Origin: Halococcoides cellulosivorans
GTDB lineage: Archaea > Halobacteriota > Halobacteria > Halobacteriales > Haloarculaceae
DNA length: 64,000 bases
Assembly: GCF_003058365.1 (NCBI RefSeq)
Contig: NZ_CP028858.1
Location: 1,240,001 to 1,304,000, forward strand
Direction: 5' to 3'
Under the pieces are notes generated by a model. It was not told the DNA's origin. It saw only the letters and a list, made by a program, of their open reading frames with translations, and did no database searches. Shown in pieces: positions 34,531-42,978 of the stretch. Every line of letters starts with the position of its first letter. Position 1 is the first letter of the stretch. The position numbers and the translations under genes are program-made.

Positions 34531-36933
34531 ATGGAGTATCACGAGGCGGTCTCCTCTCTTTTCGATCTCCACCGCTACGGCACCCGGCCCGGAACCGACG
34601 CCTGTCGGGATCTCCTGGCCGAACTGAGTGATCCACACGCCGATCTCACCGCCGTCCAGATCGCCGGATCGAACGGCAAGGGCTCGACGGCCCGCATGCT
34701 CGAATCCGTGCTGCGTGAGGCGGGACTCACCGTCGGCACGTTCACCTCACCACATCTCGAGGACGTGCGCGAGCGCGTCAGAATCGACGGCCGGCCGATC
34801 AGACGCGCCGAACTGACCGCGTTCGTCGAGCGAATCGATCCGATCGTCACCGATCGCGCCCAGTCGGGTGCGGCCCCGACCTTCTTCGAGGCCGTGACGG
34901 CGCTCGCGCTCTGGGCGTTCGATCGGCACGCGGTCGACGTGGCGATCCTCGAAGTCGGCATCGGCGGGCGCTACGACGCGACGAGCGTGGTCGACCCCGC
35001 CGCGAGCGCGATCACGACGGTCACGCTCGAACACACCGACACGCTGGGCGAGACGATCCCCGAAATCGCGCGCGACATGGCCGCCGTCGCGCCCACCGAT
35101 CGGCCGCTGGTGACGGCGACGAGCGGTGAGGCCCGGGCGGTGATCGACGACGAGACCGCGATCACGACCGTCGGCGGACCCGACGACGACGTGTGCGTGA
35201 CCGATCACGGCCGCGAGGGCCTCCGCTGGGGCGTCGGCCTTTCTGGCGGGGACTGGTCGGTCGAGACGACCCTCGACTTGCTCGGCCCCCACCAGACGCA
35301 GAACGCCGGCGTCGCCGCCGCACTCGCCCGCCAAATTGCCGCTCCGGACGAGCGGGCGATCACCGACGGCCTGGCGCGGGCGACCTGGCCCGGCCGGTTC
35401 GAGGTGCTCGATCGCGACCCGCTGGTCGTCCTCGACGGCGCACACAACCCGGGGGCGTGCGAGCGACTGCGCGAGACGCTCGCGGCCTTCGAGTTCGATC
35501 GACTCCACATCGTCGTCGGCGCGATGGCCGACAAAGACCATCGCGGCATGGCCGAGGCGCTCCCCGAGGCCGATCGCATCGTCGCGACCCGGCCCGCGAA
35601 CGATCGCGCCGAGACGCCCACGGTGCTCAGTGAGACGCTCGGTGACGCTCACCCCGGCGCGACGCGAGTGATCGAACCCGACGTCGAAGACGCGCTGGAG
35701 GTGGCGCTCGCTGGGGCCGAGCCGTCGGACGCCGTCGTGCTCGCAGGGTCGCTCTATGCGGTCGCCGAGGCGCGCTCGGGGTGGACCCGGACCGTCGTCG
35801 AGCCCCGAATCGACGATGACCCGTCGCTCGACGCGCTGTTCGACCGGGCCAGCGTCGCGGACAACGCGATCGACGCGCGACAGCGAACGCTGCACACCCG
35901 ATTGCCCGTCGCCCACGCCCGGGCGCTCGACCACGCGATCGAATCTGCGGGCGGATCGTGCTGGATCTCGGGGTACGCCGACCGGACGGGTCCGGTCGAC
36001 GTCGTCGTGATGGCGACCGAGGCGACCGTTCGGCGAGCACTGAATGCCGCCGACCTGCCGACCACGGTCGAGAACCGCCTGCGCGATCGGATCGGACGTG
36101 CGGGAGCAGGTGAGGTCGCTCCCGACTGGCCCTGGGCCGACGACCCGGCGATCATGGGCATTCTGAACGTCACGCCCGATAGCTTCCACGACGGCGGGGA
36201 GTACGACGAGGCCGCCGACGCGATCGACCGCGCCCGCGAGATGATCGCGAACGGCGCCGACATCGTCGACGTGGGCGGCGAGTCGACCCGTCCGGGGGCC
36301 GATCCGGTCGACGCCGCGGTCGAGCGCGACCGGGTCGTCCCGGTGATCGACGCGATTGCCGACGACGTCTGTGTCTCGGTCGACACCCGCAAGGCGAGCG
36401 TCGCGCGCGCGGCGCTTGCGGCTGGCGCGGACATCGTCAACGACGTCTCGGGCCTGGAGGATCCCGCGATGGTCCCGACGGTCGCCGACAGCGACGCGGG
36501 CGTCGTCGTGATGGACAGCGCCGACACGCCGGTCGATCCCACGCGATCGGTCGCCTACGACGACGTGGTTCGGGACGTGATCGACGCATTGCGCGATCCA
36601 GTCCTGCGCGCCGAACGCGCCGGCATCGATCGCGATCGGATCCTCGTCGACCCCGGCCTGGGGTTCGGAAAGACCGCCGCAGAGAGTTTCGCGCTGCTCG
36701 ATCGCATCGACGAGTTCCACGCGCTGGGCTGTCCGGTCATGGTCGGGCACTCCCAGAAGTCGATGTTCGAGGCGGTCGACCGGCCCGCCGGGGACTGCCC
36801 CGACGCGACCCAGGCGGGCACGACGCTCGCGGTGGCCCGCGGCGCGGACGTGATCCGCGTCCACGACGTCGAACGCGCGGTCATCGCCCGCGACGTCGTC
36901 GAGACGGCCCACGCGACCCGGTTCGATCACTGA
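34531..36933 (+). CDS. FolC-FolP fusion (dihydrofolate synthase plus dihydropteroate synthase)
   Basis: An 800-residue bifunctional folate enzyme. Residues about 1-395 are a FolC/FPGS Mur-ligase-type domain: P-loop AGSNGKGSTARML, substrate region TSPHLEDVRERV, EVGIGGRYDAT, and DGAHNPGACERL in the C-terminal part. Residues about 395-535 form a linker domain of unknown role. Residues about 540-800 are dihydropteroate synthase, beginning with GILNVTPDSFHDGG and containing GGESTRPGA, DPGLGFGK and GHSQKSM. Such fusions are known in haloarchaea. The ATG at 34531 precedes the conserved N-terminus. Confidence 0.94.
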   Translation: MEYHEAVSSLFDLHRYGTRPGTDACRDLLAELSDPHADLTAVQIAGSNGKGSTARMLESVLREAGLTVGTFTSPHLEDVRERVRIDGRPIRRAELTAFVERIDPIVTDRAQSGAAPTFFEAVTALALWAFDRHAVDVAILEVGIGGRYDATSVVDPAASAITTVTLEHTDTLGETIPEIARDMAAVAPTDRPLVTATSGEARAVIDDETAITTVGGPDDDVCVTDHGREGLRWGVGLSGGDWSVETTLDLLGPHQTQNAGVAAALARQIAAPDERAITDGLARATWPGRFEVLDRDPLVVLDGAHNPGACERLRETLAAFEFDRLHIVVGAMADKDHRGMAEALPEADRIVATRPANDRAETPTVLSETLGDAHPGATRVIEPDVEDALEVALAGAEPSDAVVLAGSLYAVAEARSGWTRTVVEPRIDDDPSLDALFDRASVADNAIDARQRTLHTRLPVAHARALDHAIESAGGSCWISGYADRTGPVDVVVMATEATVRRALNAADLPTTVENRLRDRIGRAGAGEVAPDWPWADDPAIMGILNVTPDSFHDGGEYDEAADAIDRAREMIANGADIVDVGGESTRPGADPVDAAVERDRVVPVIDAIADDVCVSVDTRKASVARAALAAGADIVNDVSGLEDPAMVPTVADSDAGVVVMDSADTPVDPTRSVAYDDVVRDVIDALRDPVLRAERAGIDRDRILVDPGLGFGKTAAESFALLDRIDEFHALGCPVMVGHSQKSMFEAVDRPAGDCPDATQAGTTLAVARGADVIRVHDVERAVIARDVVETAHATRFDH

Positions 36934-36974
36934 CCCGCCAGTAGTCATTACTGTCCGCCGCCCCTCCGTGGCGT

Positions 36975-37895
36975 ATGGCATCGGCCCCCTCACCATCCGT
37001 GCTCGTCGTCGACCCCGACGACGACCGGCGGGCAGCGACCGTCGCGGATCTCGAACACGTCGATCCGGACCTCGACTGCAACGAGGCCGGTGACGAGGCT
37101 GCCGCACTGGAAATCGTCGAGAATCGCAGCATCGACGCCGTGATCACCAGCGCAGATGTCGATGGCGTCACCGGGCTCGAACTGTCGGCGTCGATTCGCG
37201 ATCGTCAGCCTGATGTCTCGATCGTGCTCCACAGCGACGACATCAGCAATCTCGACACCGAGTCCTACAGCGACGTCATCGTCGAGTATCTCCCCCGTTC
37301 GATCCCCGATCGTGGGGCGGCCCTGCTCACACTCGTTCGTGATCTGGTCAGCGAACACCGGCAGGTCGCATACCCCGTTCCCGACGACGAACGACAGCGA
37401 CTGGCCTCGCTCCGGCGGTACGACGTGCCAGGCATGAAGATCCAGACGACCGCCGACCGCCTCTCCGAGTTGGCTCGTGGCCACCTCGACGCGACGATCG
37501 GGTTCGTCGGACTCGTCGACGCCCACTTCGAGGAGTTCATCGGCTGTGCCGGCGCGGACTGGGGGTCAGAGGACCGCGAGAAGACGATCTGTACCCACAC
37601 CGTCTTCCAGAACCGGGCCCTCGTCGTCCCCGACGTGCACGACGATCCGCGATTCGCGGGCATCGAGTGGTTCGAGAAGGAAGGCATTCGGTCGTACGCG
37701 GGCGTTCCCATCCGGTCCGAAGCGGGTGAACCGATCGGAAGCTTCTGTGTCGTCGACGACGCTGTTCGGGCGTTCACCGATCGCGAGGTCGAGATTCTTT
37801 CTGAATACACGACCGAACTCGAAGAACAACTCGAACTGCGCCACGCCGTTCTGAGTGGTGATTCGAGTGGCGTCCTCGGAGGCGCCGATGAGTGA
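36975..37895 (+). CDS. GAF-domain signalling protein with degenerate receiver domain
   Basis: A 306-residue protein. Residues about 8-125 resemble a response-regulator receiver (SVLVVDPDDDRRAA, acidic pair present), but the phosphoacceptor position is Ala or Ser in VITSADVDGVTGLEL, so it probably cannot be phosphorylated. Residues about 150-290 are a GAF domain (CTHTVFQNRALVVPDVHDDP, then RSYAGVPIRSEAGEPIGSFC). No kinase or output domain follows. It overlaps the next gene by 8 bp, indicating a joint sensor unit. The ligand is unknown. Confidence 0.85.
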   Translation: MASAPSPSVLVVDPDDDRRAATVADLEHVDPDLDCNEAGDEAAALEIVENRSIDAVITSADVDGVTGLELSASIRDRQPDVSIVLHSDDISNLDTESYSDVIVEYLPRSIPDRGAALLTLVRDLVSEHRQVAYPVPDDERQRLASLRRYDVPGMKIQTTADRLSELARGHLDATIGFVGLVDAHFEEFIGCAGADWGSEDREKTICTHTVFQNRALVVPDVHDDPRFAGIEWFEKEGIRSYAGVPIRSEAGEPIGSFCVVDDAVRAFTDREVEILSEYTTELEEQLELRHAVLSGDSSGVLGGADE

Positions 37896-38526
37896 CGCCT
37901 ACACCGTCGACGGACTCCCCTTCGACCCGATCCCCGCCGGGCGCGCGATCCTCGTCGTCGGATCGGGCATCGGCGGCGCACGAACGGTCCAGTCCCGACT
38001 GCTCGTCGGGCCACCCGACGAGGCAATCCTGATCGTCGCCGCCGATCGCGGCGTCGTGACGACCGTCGAGAGCCTCCGCGAGGTCGATCCGGACCTCGAC
38101 GGCGACCGCATCGTCGCGATCGGCTGTTCGGGCGAAGAGAGCGGGACCGACGGGGTCCGCACGCGATCGGTCTCGACGCCGACGGATCTGACCGGCATCG
38201 GCATCCAGTTCAGCGAAGGCCATCGCAATCTTGAACTGGCGGGCTACGACCGCGTGCGGTCGGGGATCGCCTCGCTCACGACGCTGGTCTCGACGGCGAC
38301 CGAACTCCGCCCGATCTACCGCTTTCTGCACTCGTTTACGGGCCACGTCAGATCGCGAGACGGGTTGCTCGTCTGTACGATCGACGACGCCACCGTGACT
38401 GACGACGTGTTCCACACCATCGAGAGTTCCTTCGACGCCCGGATCGACGTCGAGGCCGACGACGAGCGGCGGGTTCGACTCCGGGGACTGGCCGGTCAGA
38501 GCGACGAGTGGCTGCCGTTCGAATAG
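37888..38526 (+). CDS. DUF7504-like / HTR-like protein paired with GAF sensor
   Basis: A 212-residue protein starting inside the previous gene's end. The opening (LVVGSGIGGARTVQSRLLVG) resembles the RecA/KaiC-fold N-terminus, and the later segments IGIQFSEGHRNLE and SLTTLVSTATELRPIYRFLH match the haloarchaeal HTR-like family often next to signalling genes. The usual Walker A lysine is absent, so it may be a non-ATPase partner. The C-terminal part ends in LPFE, which may be a short domain. Family is recalled, not searched. Confidence 0.7.
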   Translation: MSDAYTVDGLPFDPIPAGRAILVVGSGIGGARTVQSRLLVGPPDEAILIVAADRGVVTTVESLREVDPDLDGDRIVAIGCSGEESGTDGVRTRSVSTPTDLTGIGIQFSEGHRNLELAGYDRVRSGIASLTTLVSTATELRPIYRFLHSFTGHVRSRDGLLVCTIDDATVTDDVFHTIESSFDARIDVEADDERRVRLRGLAGQSDEWLPFE

Positions 38527-38569
38527 GGGATCGACAGGGTTAACGAGTGCGACGACCGCTCATCGATCG

Positions 38570-38827
38570 ATGACGGCCTACACCGCGACCGTGACGGTCA
38601 GTCTGAAGACGGGCGTCCTCGACCCCGAGGCCGAGACCACCGCCCGATCGCTGGATCGACTCGGGTTCGACATCGAGGATCTCCGCTCGATGGACCGCTT
38701 CGAGATCGATCTCGACGCCGAATCGGCCGACGCCGCCGCCGAGCGCGTGACCGAGATGACCGAGCGCCTGCTGGCCAACCCGACGATCCACGATTACGAG
38801 GTCAGTGTGGCCGACCGAGACGCATGA
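38570..38827 (+). CDS. purS: PurS, FGAM synthase small subunit
   Basis: An 85-residue subunit of the three-part formylglycinamidine ribonucleotide synthase (PurSQL). The beta-alpha-beta sequence YTATVTVSLKTGVLDPEAET and the pattern LDRLGFDIEDLRSMDRFEID are typical. It overlaps purQ by 4 bp (ATGA). purL is not in the window. Confidence 0.95.
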   Translation: MTAYTATVTVSLKTGVLDPEAETTARSLDRLGFDIEDLRSMDRFEIDLDAESADAAAERVTEMTERLLANPTIHDYEVSVADRDA

Positions 38828-39504
38828 CGGTCGCCGTCGTCCAGTTCGGCGGGAGCAACTGCGATCGCGACACCGTCCGCGCGCTCGCGGATCTCGGCAT
38901 CGACGCCGAGCGCGTCTGGCACGAGGACGGTCTGCCGAGCGATCCCGACGGGATCGTCCTCCCCGGCGGGTTCTCCTACGGCGATTACCTCCGGGCGGGC
39001 GCGATGGCCGCCCACTCGCCGGTCATGGAGTCGGTGCGTGCGGCCGCCGCCGAGGGCGTCCCCGTGCTCGGCATCTGCAACGGCGCACAGATCGGCTGTG
39101 AGGGTGGGCTCACTCCGGGAGCGTTTACCACCAACGAGAGCGCGCGCTTCCAGTGCGAACACGTCCACTGCCGCGTCGAGAACGGCGACACGCCCTGGAC
39201 CCAGGCCTACGACGAGGGCGAGATCATCACGCTGCCGATCGCCCACGGTGAGGGGCGCTACGAGATCGGCGACGACCGCCTCGCGACCCTCGAATCCGAG
39301 GATCGTGTCCTGTTCCGGTACTGCACGCCCGACGGCGAAGTGACGCCCGAGGCCAACCCCAACGGCTCGAAACACAGCGTCGCGGGCGTGATCGGTGACG
39401 CGGGCGATCACGTCGCCGTGATGATGCCTCATCCCGAGCGCGCGACGCTCGAAGTGCTGGGTCAGACAGAAGGGCGCGGCGTCCTCCAGGCGTTTTCGCA
39501 CTGA
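38824..39504 (+). CDS. purQ: PurQ, FGAM synthase glutaminase subunit
   Basis: A 226-residue class I glutamine amidotransferase that supplies ammonia to PurL. The nucleophile Cys is in VLGICNGAQIG and the catalytic His/Glu pair in MMPHPERATLE. The gene is translationally coupled to purS. A second, diverged copy of its last 32 codons lies at 40642-40740, beyond a hydrolase gene. Confidence 0.95.
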   Translation: MTVAVVQFGGSNCDRDTVRALADLGIDAERVWHEDGLPSDPDGIVLPGGFSYGDYLRAGAMAAHSPVMESVRAAAAEGVPVLGICNGAQIGCEGGLTPGAFTTNESARFQCEHVHCRVENGDTPWTQAYDEGEIITLPIAHGEGRYEIGDDRLATLESEDRVLFRYCTPDGEVTPEANPNGSKHSVAGVIGDAGDHVAVMMPHPERATLEVLGQTEGRGVLQAFSH

Positions 39505-39555
39505 TCACTGTCGCGACGCCGGGACGCGGATACCCTGGCGGTCGTTGCGACGGGG

Positions 39556-40476
39556 TCAGAGGTGGTCAAGCAGCGCCGCCGTCACCGCCTCGCGCTCCTC
39601 GAAGTGGACCCAGTGGCTCGCCTCGGGGAACCGCTCGACACGGAGGTCCCCAATCCAGTCGTGGTGGTCCGCGACGAGCGCCGGGACAAGCGCCTCGTCG
39701 TCCTCGCCCCAGCACAGCAGCGTCGGAACATCGACGGGGTACTCCGGGACGCCGCGGGCACGGAACAGTTCCCGAGCGTACCACCGGCCGACGCCTCGAT
39801 ACCAGTTGACGACGCCGGTTGGGGTGCCAGGCCGAGCGAAGGCACGCCGTAAGCGCTCGACATCGTCGGTCGTGAGGGCATCGGGATCGACGGTTCCGTC
39901 GTAGATTGATTCGAAGATGGCGAAGTCGTCTCGAGCGAGGCCCCACTCCGGAATCTTGGGTATCTGAAAGTACCCCACGTACCACGAGCGCCGGAGTTGC
40001 GCGAGGGTCGTGAGGTGATGGCCGTAGACGGAGAGGTGGGGACTGTTCAGAACCGCCAGGCGCTCGACGGCGTCGGAATGGACGTGGCCGAGGTGCCAGG
40101 CGACGAGGCCACCGAAGTCGTGCCCGACGATCCGAGCGCTCTGGCCCCCGAAATGCTCTATCAAGTCCAGCACGTCGCCGGCGAGATGATCGGGCCCGTA
40201 GGATCCGGCACTGGCCGGCTTCGAAGACCGGTTCGCCCCGCGCATGTCCATGGCGACGACGTGGAAGCCCGCCTCGGCGAGGGCAGGTATCTGGTGGTGC
40301 CAGGTCCACCAGCACTCCGGGAAGCCGTGGAGGAGTACCACGATCGGGCCGTCGCTGGGCCCGGCCTCGACGTAGTGAATGTCGACGTCGTCGAATTCGG
40401 CGCTGCCGTGAGTCCAGGGCGCGTCCTCGAAGTCTGCATCGATCGGCTCCGCGTCCGTGAGTGACTCGGTAGCCAT
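39556..40476 (-). CDS. Alpha/beta hydrolase (epoxide hydrolase/haloalkane or fluoroacetate dehalogenase type)
   Basis: A 306-residue alpha/beta-hydrolase. The oxyanion motif is LLHGFPECWWTW, the nucleophile elbow GHDFGG has Asp, the acid lies in the CWGEDDEALVP region, and the catalytic His is in ASHWVHFEE. An Asp nucleophile with HGFP and a Trp-rich cap suggests an epoxide hydrolase or defluorinase. The substrate cannot be told. It lies between purQ and a partial purQ copy on the opposite strand, suggesting arrival by insertion or recombination. Confidence 0.88.
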   Translation of the reverse strand: MATESLTDAEPIDADFEDAPWTHGSAEFDDVDIHYVEAGPSDGPIVVLLHGFPECWWTWHHQIPALAEAGFHVVAMDMRGANRSSKPASAGSYGPDHLAGDVLDLIEHFGGQSARIVGHDFGGLVAWHLGHVHSDAVERLAVLNSPHLSVYGHHLTTLAQLRRSWYVGYFQIPKIPEWGLARDDFAIFESIYDGTVDPDALTTDDVERLRRAFARPGTPTGVVNWYRGVGRWYARELFRARGVPEYPVDVPTLLCWGEDDEALVPALVADHHDWIGDLRVERFPEASHWVHFEEREAVTAALLDHL

Positions 40477-40571
40477 TGCGTCCGCTTCACCGGGTCACAG
40501 TGTGATGGTTTCGATCCGGCCCGCCCCACGGAACGCAAGCGGTTTGCGCGGGCCACGCCGGGTCTCCGGCA

Positions 40572-40740
40572 ATGGCCACGTTCACCGCGACGGTGCGACT
40601 CGAGTGGGGCAAACTGCGACTGCCATTCCGTGGTCGCGCTGGATCACGTCGCGGTGATGATGCCCCACCCCGAGCGTGCGACACTCGAAGTGCTGGGTCA
40701 GACGGAGGGTCGCGGCGTTCTCACGCCGTTTTCGCACTGA
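40572..40740 (+). pseudogene. purQ 3'-end copy, with possible purS 5' remnant
   Basis: 40642-40740 encodes 32 residues and a stop matching the end of PurQ (DHVAVMMPHPERATLEVLGQ, then TEGRGVL), with 30 of 32 residues identical but many third-base changes, so it came from a diverged purQ rather than from recent copying of the neighbour. About 70 bp earlier (from 40572) an ATG followed by ATFTATVRL loosely resembles the PurS start. No full gene is present. It forms a direct repeat with the true purQ end across the hydrolase gene. Confidence 0.75.
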
Positions 40741-40789
40741 TCGACGCATCGATCCGCTCTCGGGGGTCGAGATCGCGGCGGTCGCCCCG

Positions 40790-41842
40790 TCAGGCGTCGA
40801 GCACCATGCCGTACGATCGCTCGCGATCGAGTACTTCCTTCCAGGTCTGTTCGCAGTCACAGTCCACTTCGTCGAACACCGCTGGCTCCTGGCGGCGGTC
40901 GAAGTCCTCGATCGCCCGCGCGACCAGGTCGTCACACTCTCCGCAGTTGTGGGGCCCGCGATCGCTGCCCTTCCCCACTGGGTCGGAGACGACGATGGCG
41001 TCGGTGTCGGCGGTCCGTTCGAGGACGCTGGCGACCGACCACAGCCACGGCGGGCGGTAGCCGTCGGCGTGGTACAGGTCCTCGACGAGGGTGTACTGCT
41101 GGACGTTCGTCGGATTGACCGAGACGGTGTGGGCGTGGTCGGCACACCGCCGCACGGACTCGACGGCGTCCGCCAGGGCCTCGCGCTCCGAGAGGAACGG
41201 TGGCTTGAGCAGGAGATACGCCTTGATGCCGACGTCCGCATCGGCGGCGACCTCGCTCGCGGCGGCGAACTCTTCGAAGGTGAACACCTTGTTGATACAC
41301 TCCTGGCGGATCCGATCAGAGGCCGTCTCCAGGCCCACGGCGATGTCGATCTGGGGGCCGATCGCCGCGAGCGGGTCGAGTCGGTCCGCGGTGATGAACT
41401 CCGGGAGCGACTCGACGAGCACGCGTTCGCGGTCGCCGAAGCGTTCGACGATCGCCTTTCGGGTCGCTCCAGACAGTTCGCGCTCGTCGAGAAAGGATCC
41501 GGAGGTGTACAGTTTGACCAGCGGGGCAGGTTCGTCGAGCGCGTCGGCCTCGTGGGCGGCGATCGCGTCGATCTGTGCGAGGATGTCCTCGCTGGCGACC
41601 TCGCCGTCGGGGACCGACTCGGCGACGTAGCCACACATCGTACAGCCGCCGGCACGGGCCCACCGACAGCCACCGGTGTTGAGGACGGCGGTGAGACTCG
41701 TCCGGACGCCGTCGGGGGTCAGATCCTCGTCGGTCCACACTCGAATCGGCTCGCGGGGGTCGTACTGCTCGTCGTTGCGCGCCCGGATCTCGCGCATGAC
41801 GCCGTTGAAGGCGTTCGTCGCGTCGGGGCGGCCCTGGCTCAT
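40790..41842 (-). CDS. Archaeosine biosynthesis radical SAM protein RaSEA
   Basis: A 350-residue radical SAM enzyme that, with ArcS, converts the lysine adduct on preQ0-tRNA to archaeosine. The cluster-binding cysteines are in GGCRWARAGGCTMCGY (CX7CX2C), unusual for the superfamily and typical of RaSEA. Further motifs include VKLYTSGSFLD and the C-terminal cysteines in NCGECDD and DCDCEQTW. ArcS is encoded about 1.1 kb upstream on the same strand. Confidence 0.9.
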   Translation of the reverse strand: MSQGRPDATNAFNGVMREIRARNDEQYDPREPIRVWTDEDLTPDGVRTSLTAVLNTGGCRWARAGGCTMCGYVAESVPDGEVASEDILAQIDAIAAHEADALDEPAPLVKLYTSGSFLDERELSGATRKAIVERFGDRERVLVESLPEFITADRLDPLAAIGPQIDIAVGLETASDRIRQECINKVFTFEEFAAASEVAADADVGIKAYLLLKPPFLSEREALADAVESVRRCADHAHTVSVNPTNVQQYTLVEDLYHADGYRPPWLWSVASVLERTADTDAIVVSDPVGKGSDRGPHNCGECDDLVARAIEDFDRRQEPAVFDEVDCDCEQTWKEVLDRERSYGMVLDA

Positions 41843-41906
41843 GGGGTCGATATCCCGGCCACGGCCTTAGGCGCTCCGACGCGGCACGGCTCTGCGACGC
41901 GCCCCG

Positions 41907-42323
41907 TTACTTCAGCGTCGTGCCGATCCGCGTCGCGCTCTCGGAGCTCTCGACGCGCTTCTCGCGCGTGAGCGGATCACGGAGTGTAAGATAGGCGAAG
42001 ACGACGAGATTCGGCAGGACCTGCCCCGCCGCGAACCACCGGTCGAATCCCGTGCCGACGGCGATCGTGTAGGCGTTCAACGCGACGAGGACGACCAGTA
42101 CGACCAGCGCCAGGATCCGAGCCCACCGCTGTTCGAAATACAGAGCCATGGCGACGCTGGCGAGTGCCGTCCCCACTGCCGTCGTTCCGACCGCACCGAC
42201 GATCGAGAGTGTCGTCGCGTCCCCGAACGCGACCACGACGTCGGTCATCCCGTCGACGAGCGTTGCAAGACCGAGGATCGCGAGATAGAGTGCAACCACG
42301 AGCCCGCGCATGCGAAGTGTCAT
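41907..42323 (-). CDS. Small four-helix membrane protein, paralogue A
   Basis: A 138-residue protein with about four hydrophobic segments, beginning MTLRMRGLVVALYLAILGLA. The third segment follows the motif ALYFEQRWAR. The C-terminal tail is hydrophilic. It shares layout and the ALY-E-RWAR motif with the next gene, so the two are probably tandem paralogues. Function is unknown. Confidence 0.65.
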   Translation of the reverse strand: MTLRMRGLVVALYLAILGLATLVDGMTDVVVAFGDATTLSIVGAVGTTAVGTALASVAMALYFEQRWARILALVVLVVLVALNAYTIAVGTGFDRWFAAGQVLPNLVVFAYLTLRDPLTREKRVESSESATRIGTTLK

Positions 42324-42486
42324 CGTTCGTGTCGGTGGACGCGAGAAAACAAGTTATAGGTATCGGAAGACAACTCGCCCGTGTCGTCGGACGGTCTCAG
42401 ACGGCGGGTCCGTGCCGTCTGGTGATCGCCAGCGCTCCCTGGACACTTGTGCGGGCACAGTGGCGCGGTCCGTCTGGGAGTTCCAG

Positions 42487-42915
42487 TCAGTGACCGTCGC
42501 TCGTGTCGACCGGCGATTCGAGTCGCGATCGACGGTGCGGGTCGGGCGTGGGCTCGTATCGAGCCAGGAACGCGCCCGAGAGCGCCGTGGGGGCGAGCGA
42601 GCAGAGCGCAGCGACCCACAGAATCGGATCGACGAGAACAGCAAGCGCCCCCGCACTCAGCGCGGCGAACGCCGCCGCTGCGACCACTCCGATCGGGCGC
42701 GCCCACCGGTGTTCGGAGTACAGCGCGATGGCGGCCGCGACCAACGCGACACCGATCGCGAGGACGAGGGCTGCCCCGATCAGACCGAGAGCGTCCGCGA
42801 GCGGTGTCGTCCGAGACACCACGGCTTCGAGTAACGCCGATCCCTGGTGGAGGACGACGATGCCGGCGCTCCCTAGATACGCGCCGACGAGCAGACCTCG
42901 CGTTCCGATCGCCAT
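42487..42915 (-). CDS. Small four-helix membrane protein, paralogue B
   Basis: A 142-residue protein with four hydrophobic segments, beginning MAIGTRGLLVGAYLGSAGIV and containing ALYSEHRWAR in the same place as paralogue A. The ATG at 42915 is chosen so that the protein starts as paralogue A does. The tail is hydrophilic. Located between paralogue A and ArcS. Function is unknown. Confidence 0.65.
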   Translation of the reverse strand: MAIGTRGLLVGAYLGSAGIVVLHQGSALLEAVVSRTTPLADALGLIGAALVLAIGVALVAAAIALYSEHRWARPIGVVAAAAFAALSAGALAVLVDPILWVAALCSLAPTALSGAFLARYEPTPDPHRRSRLESPVDTSDGH

Positions 42916-42978
42916 CGATGGGTCTCGGGCCCGCGACCCCAAAGGGACGTCGAAGCAGGAACTGGCCCCCGCAAGCCC

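Noticed and set aside
34747-37107. Long minus-strand open frame (786 codons) opposite folC-folP
   Set aside because: Shadow of a GC-rich gene. It has no motif, an Arg/Asp/Val-biased composition, and the plus strand encodes complete FolC and FolP domains.
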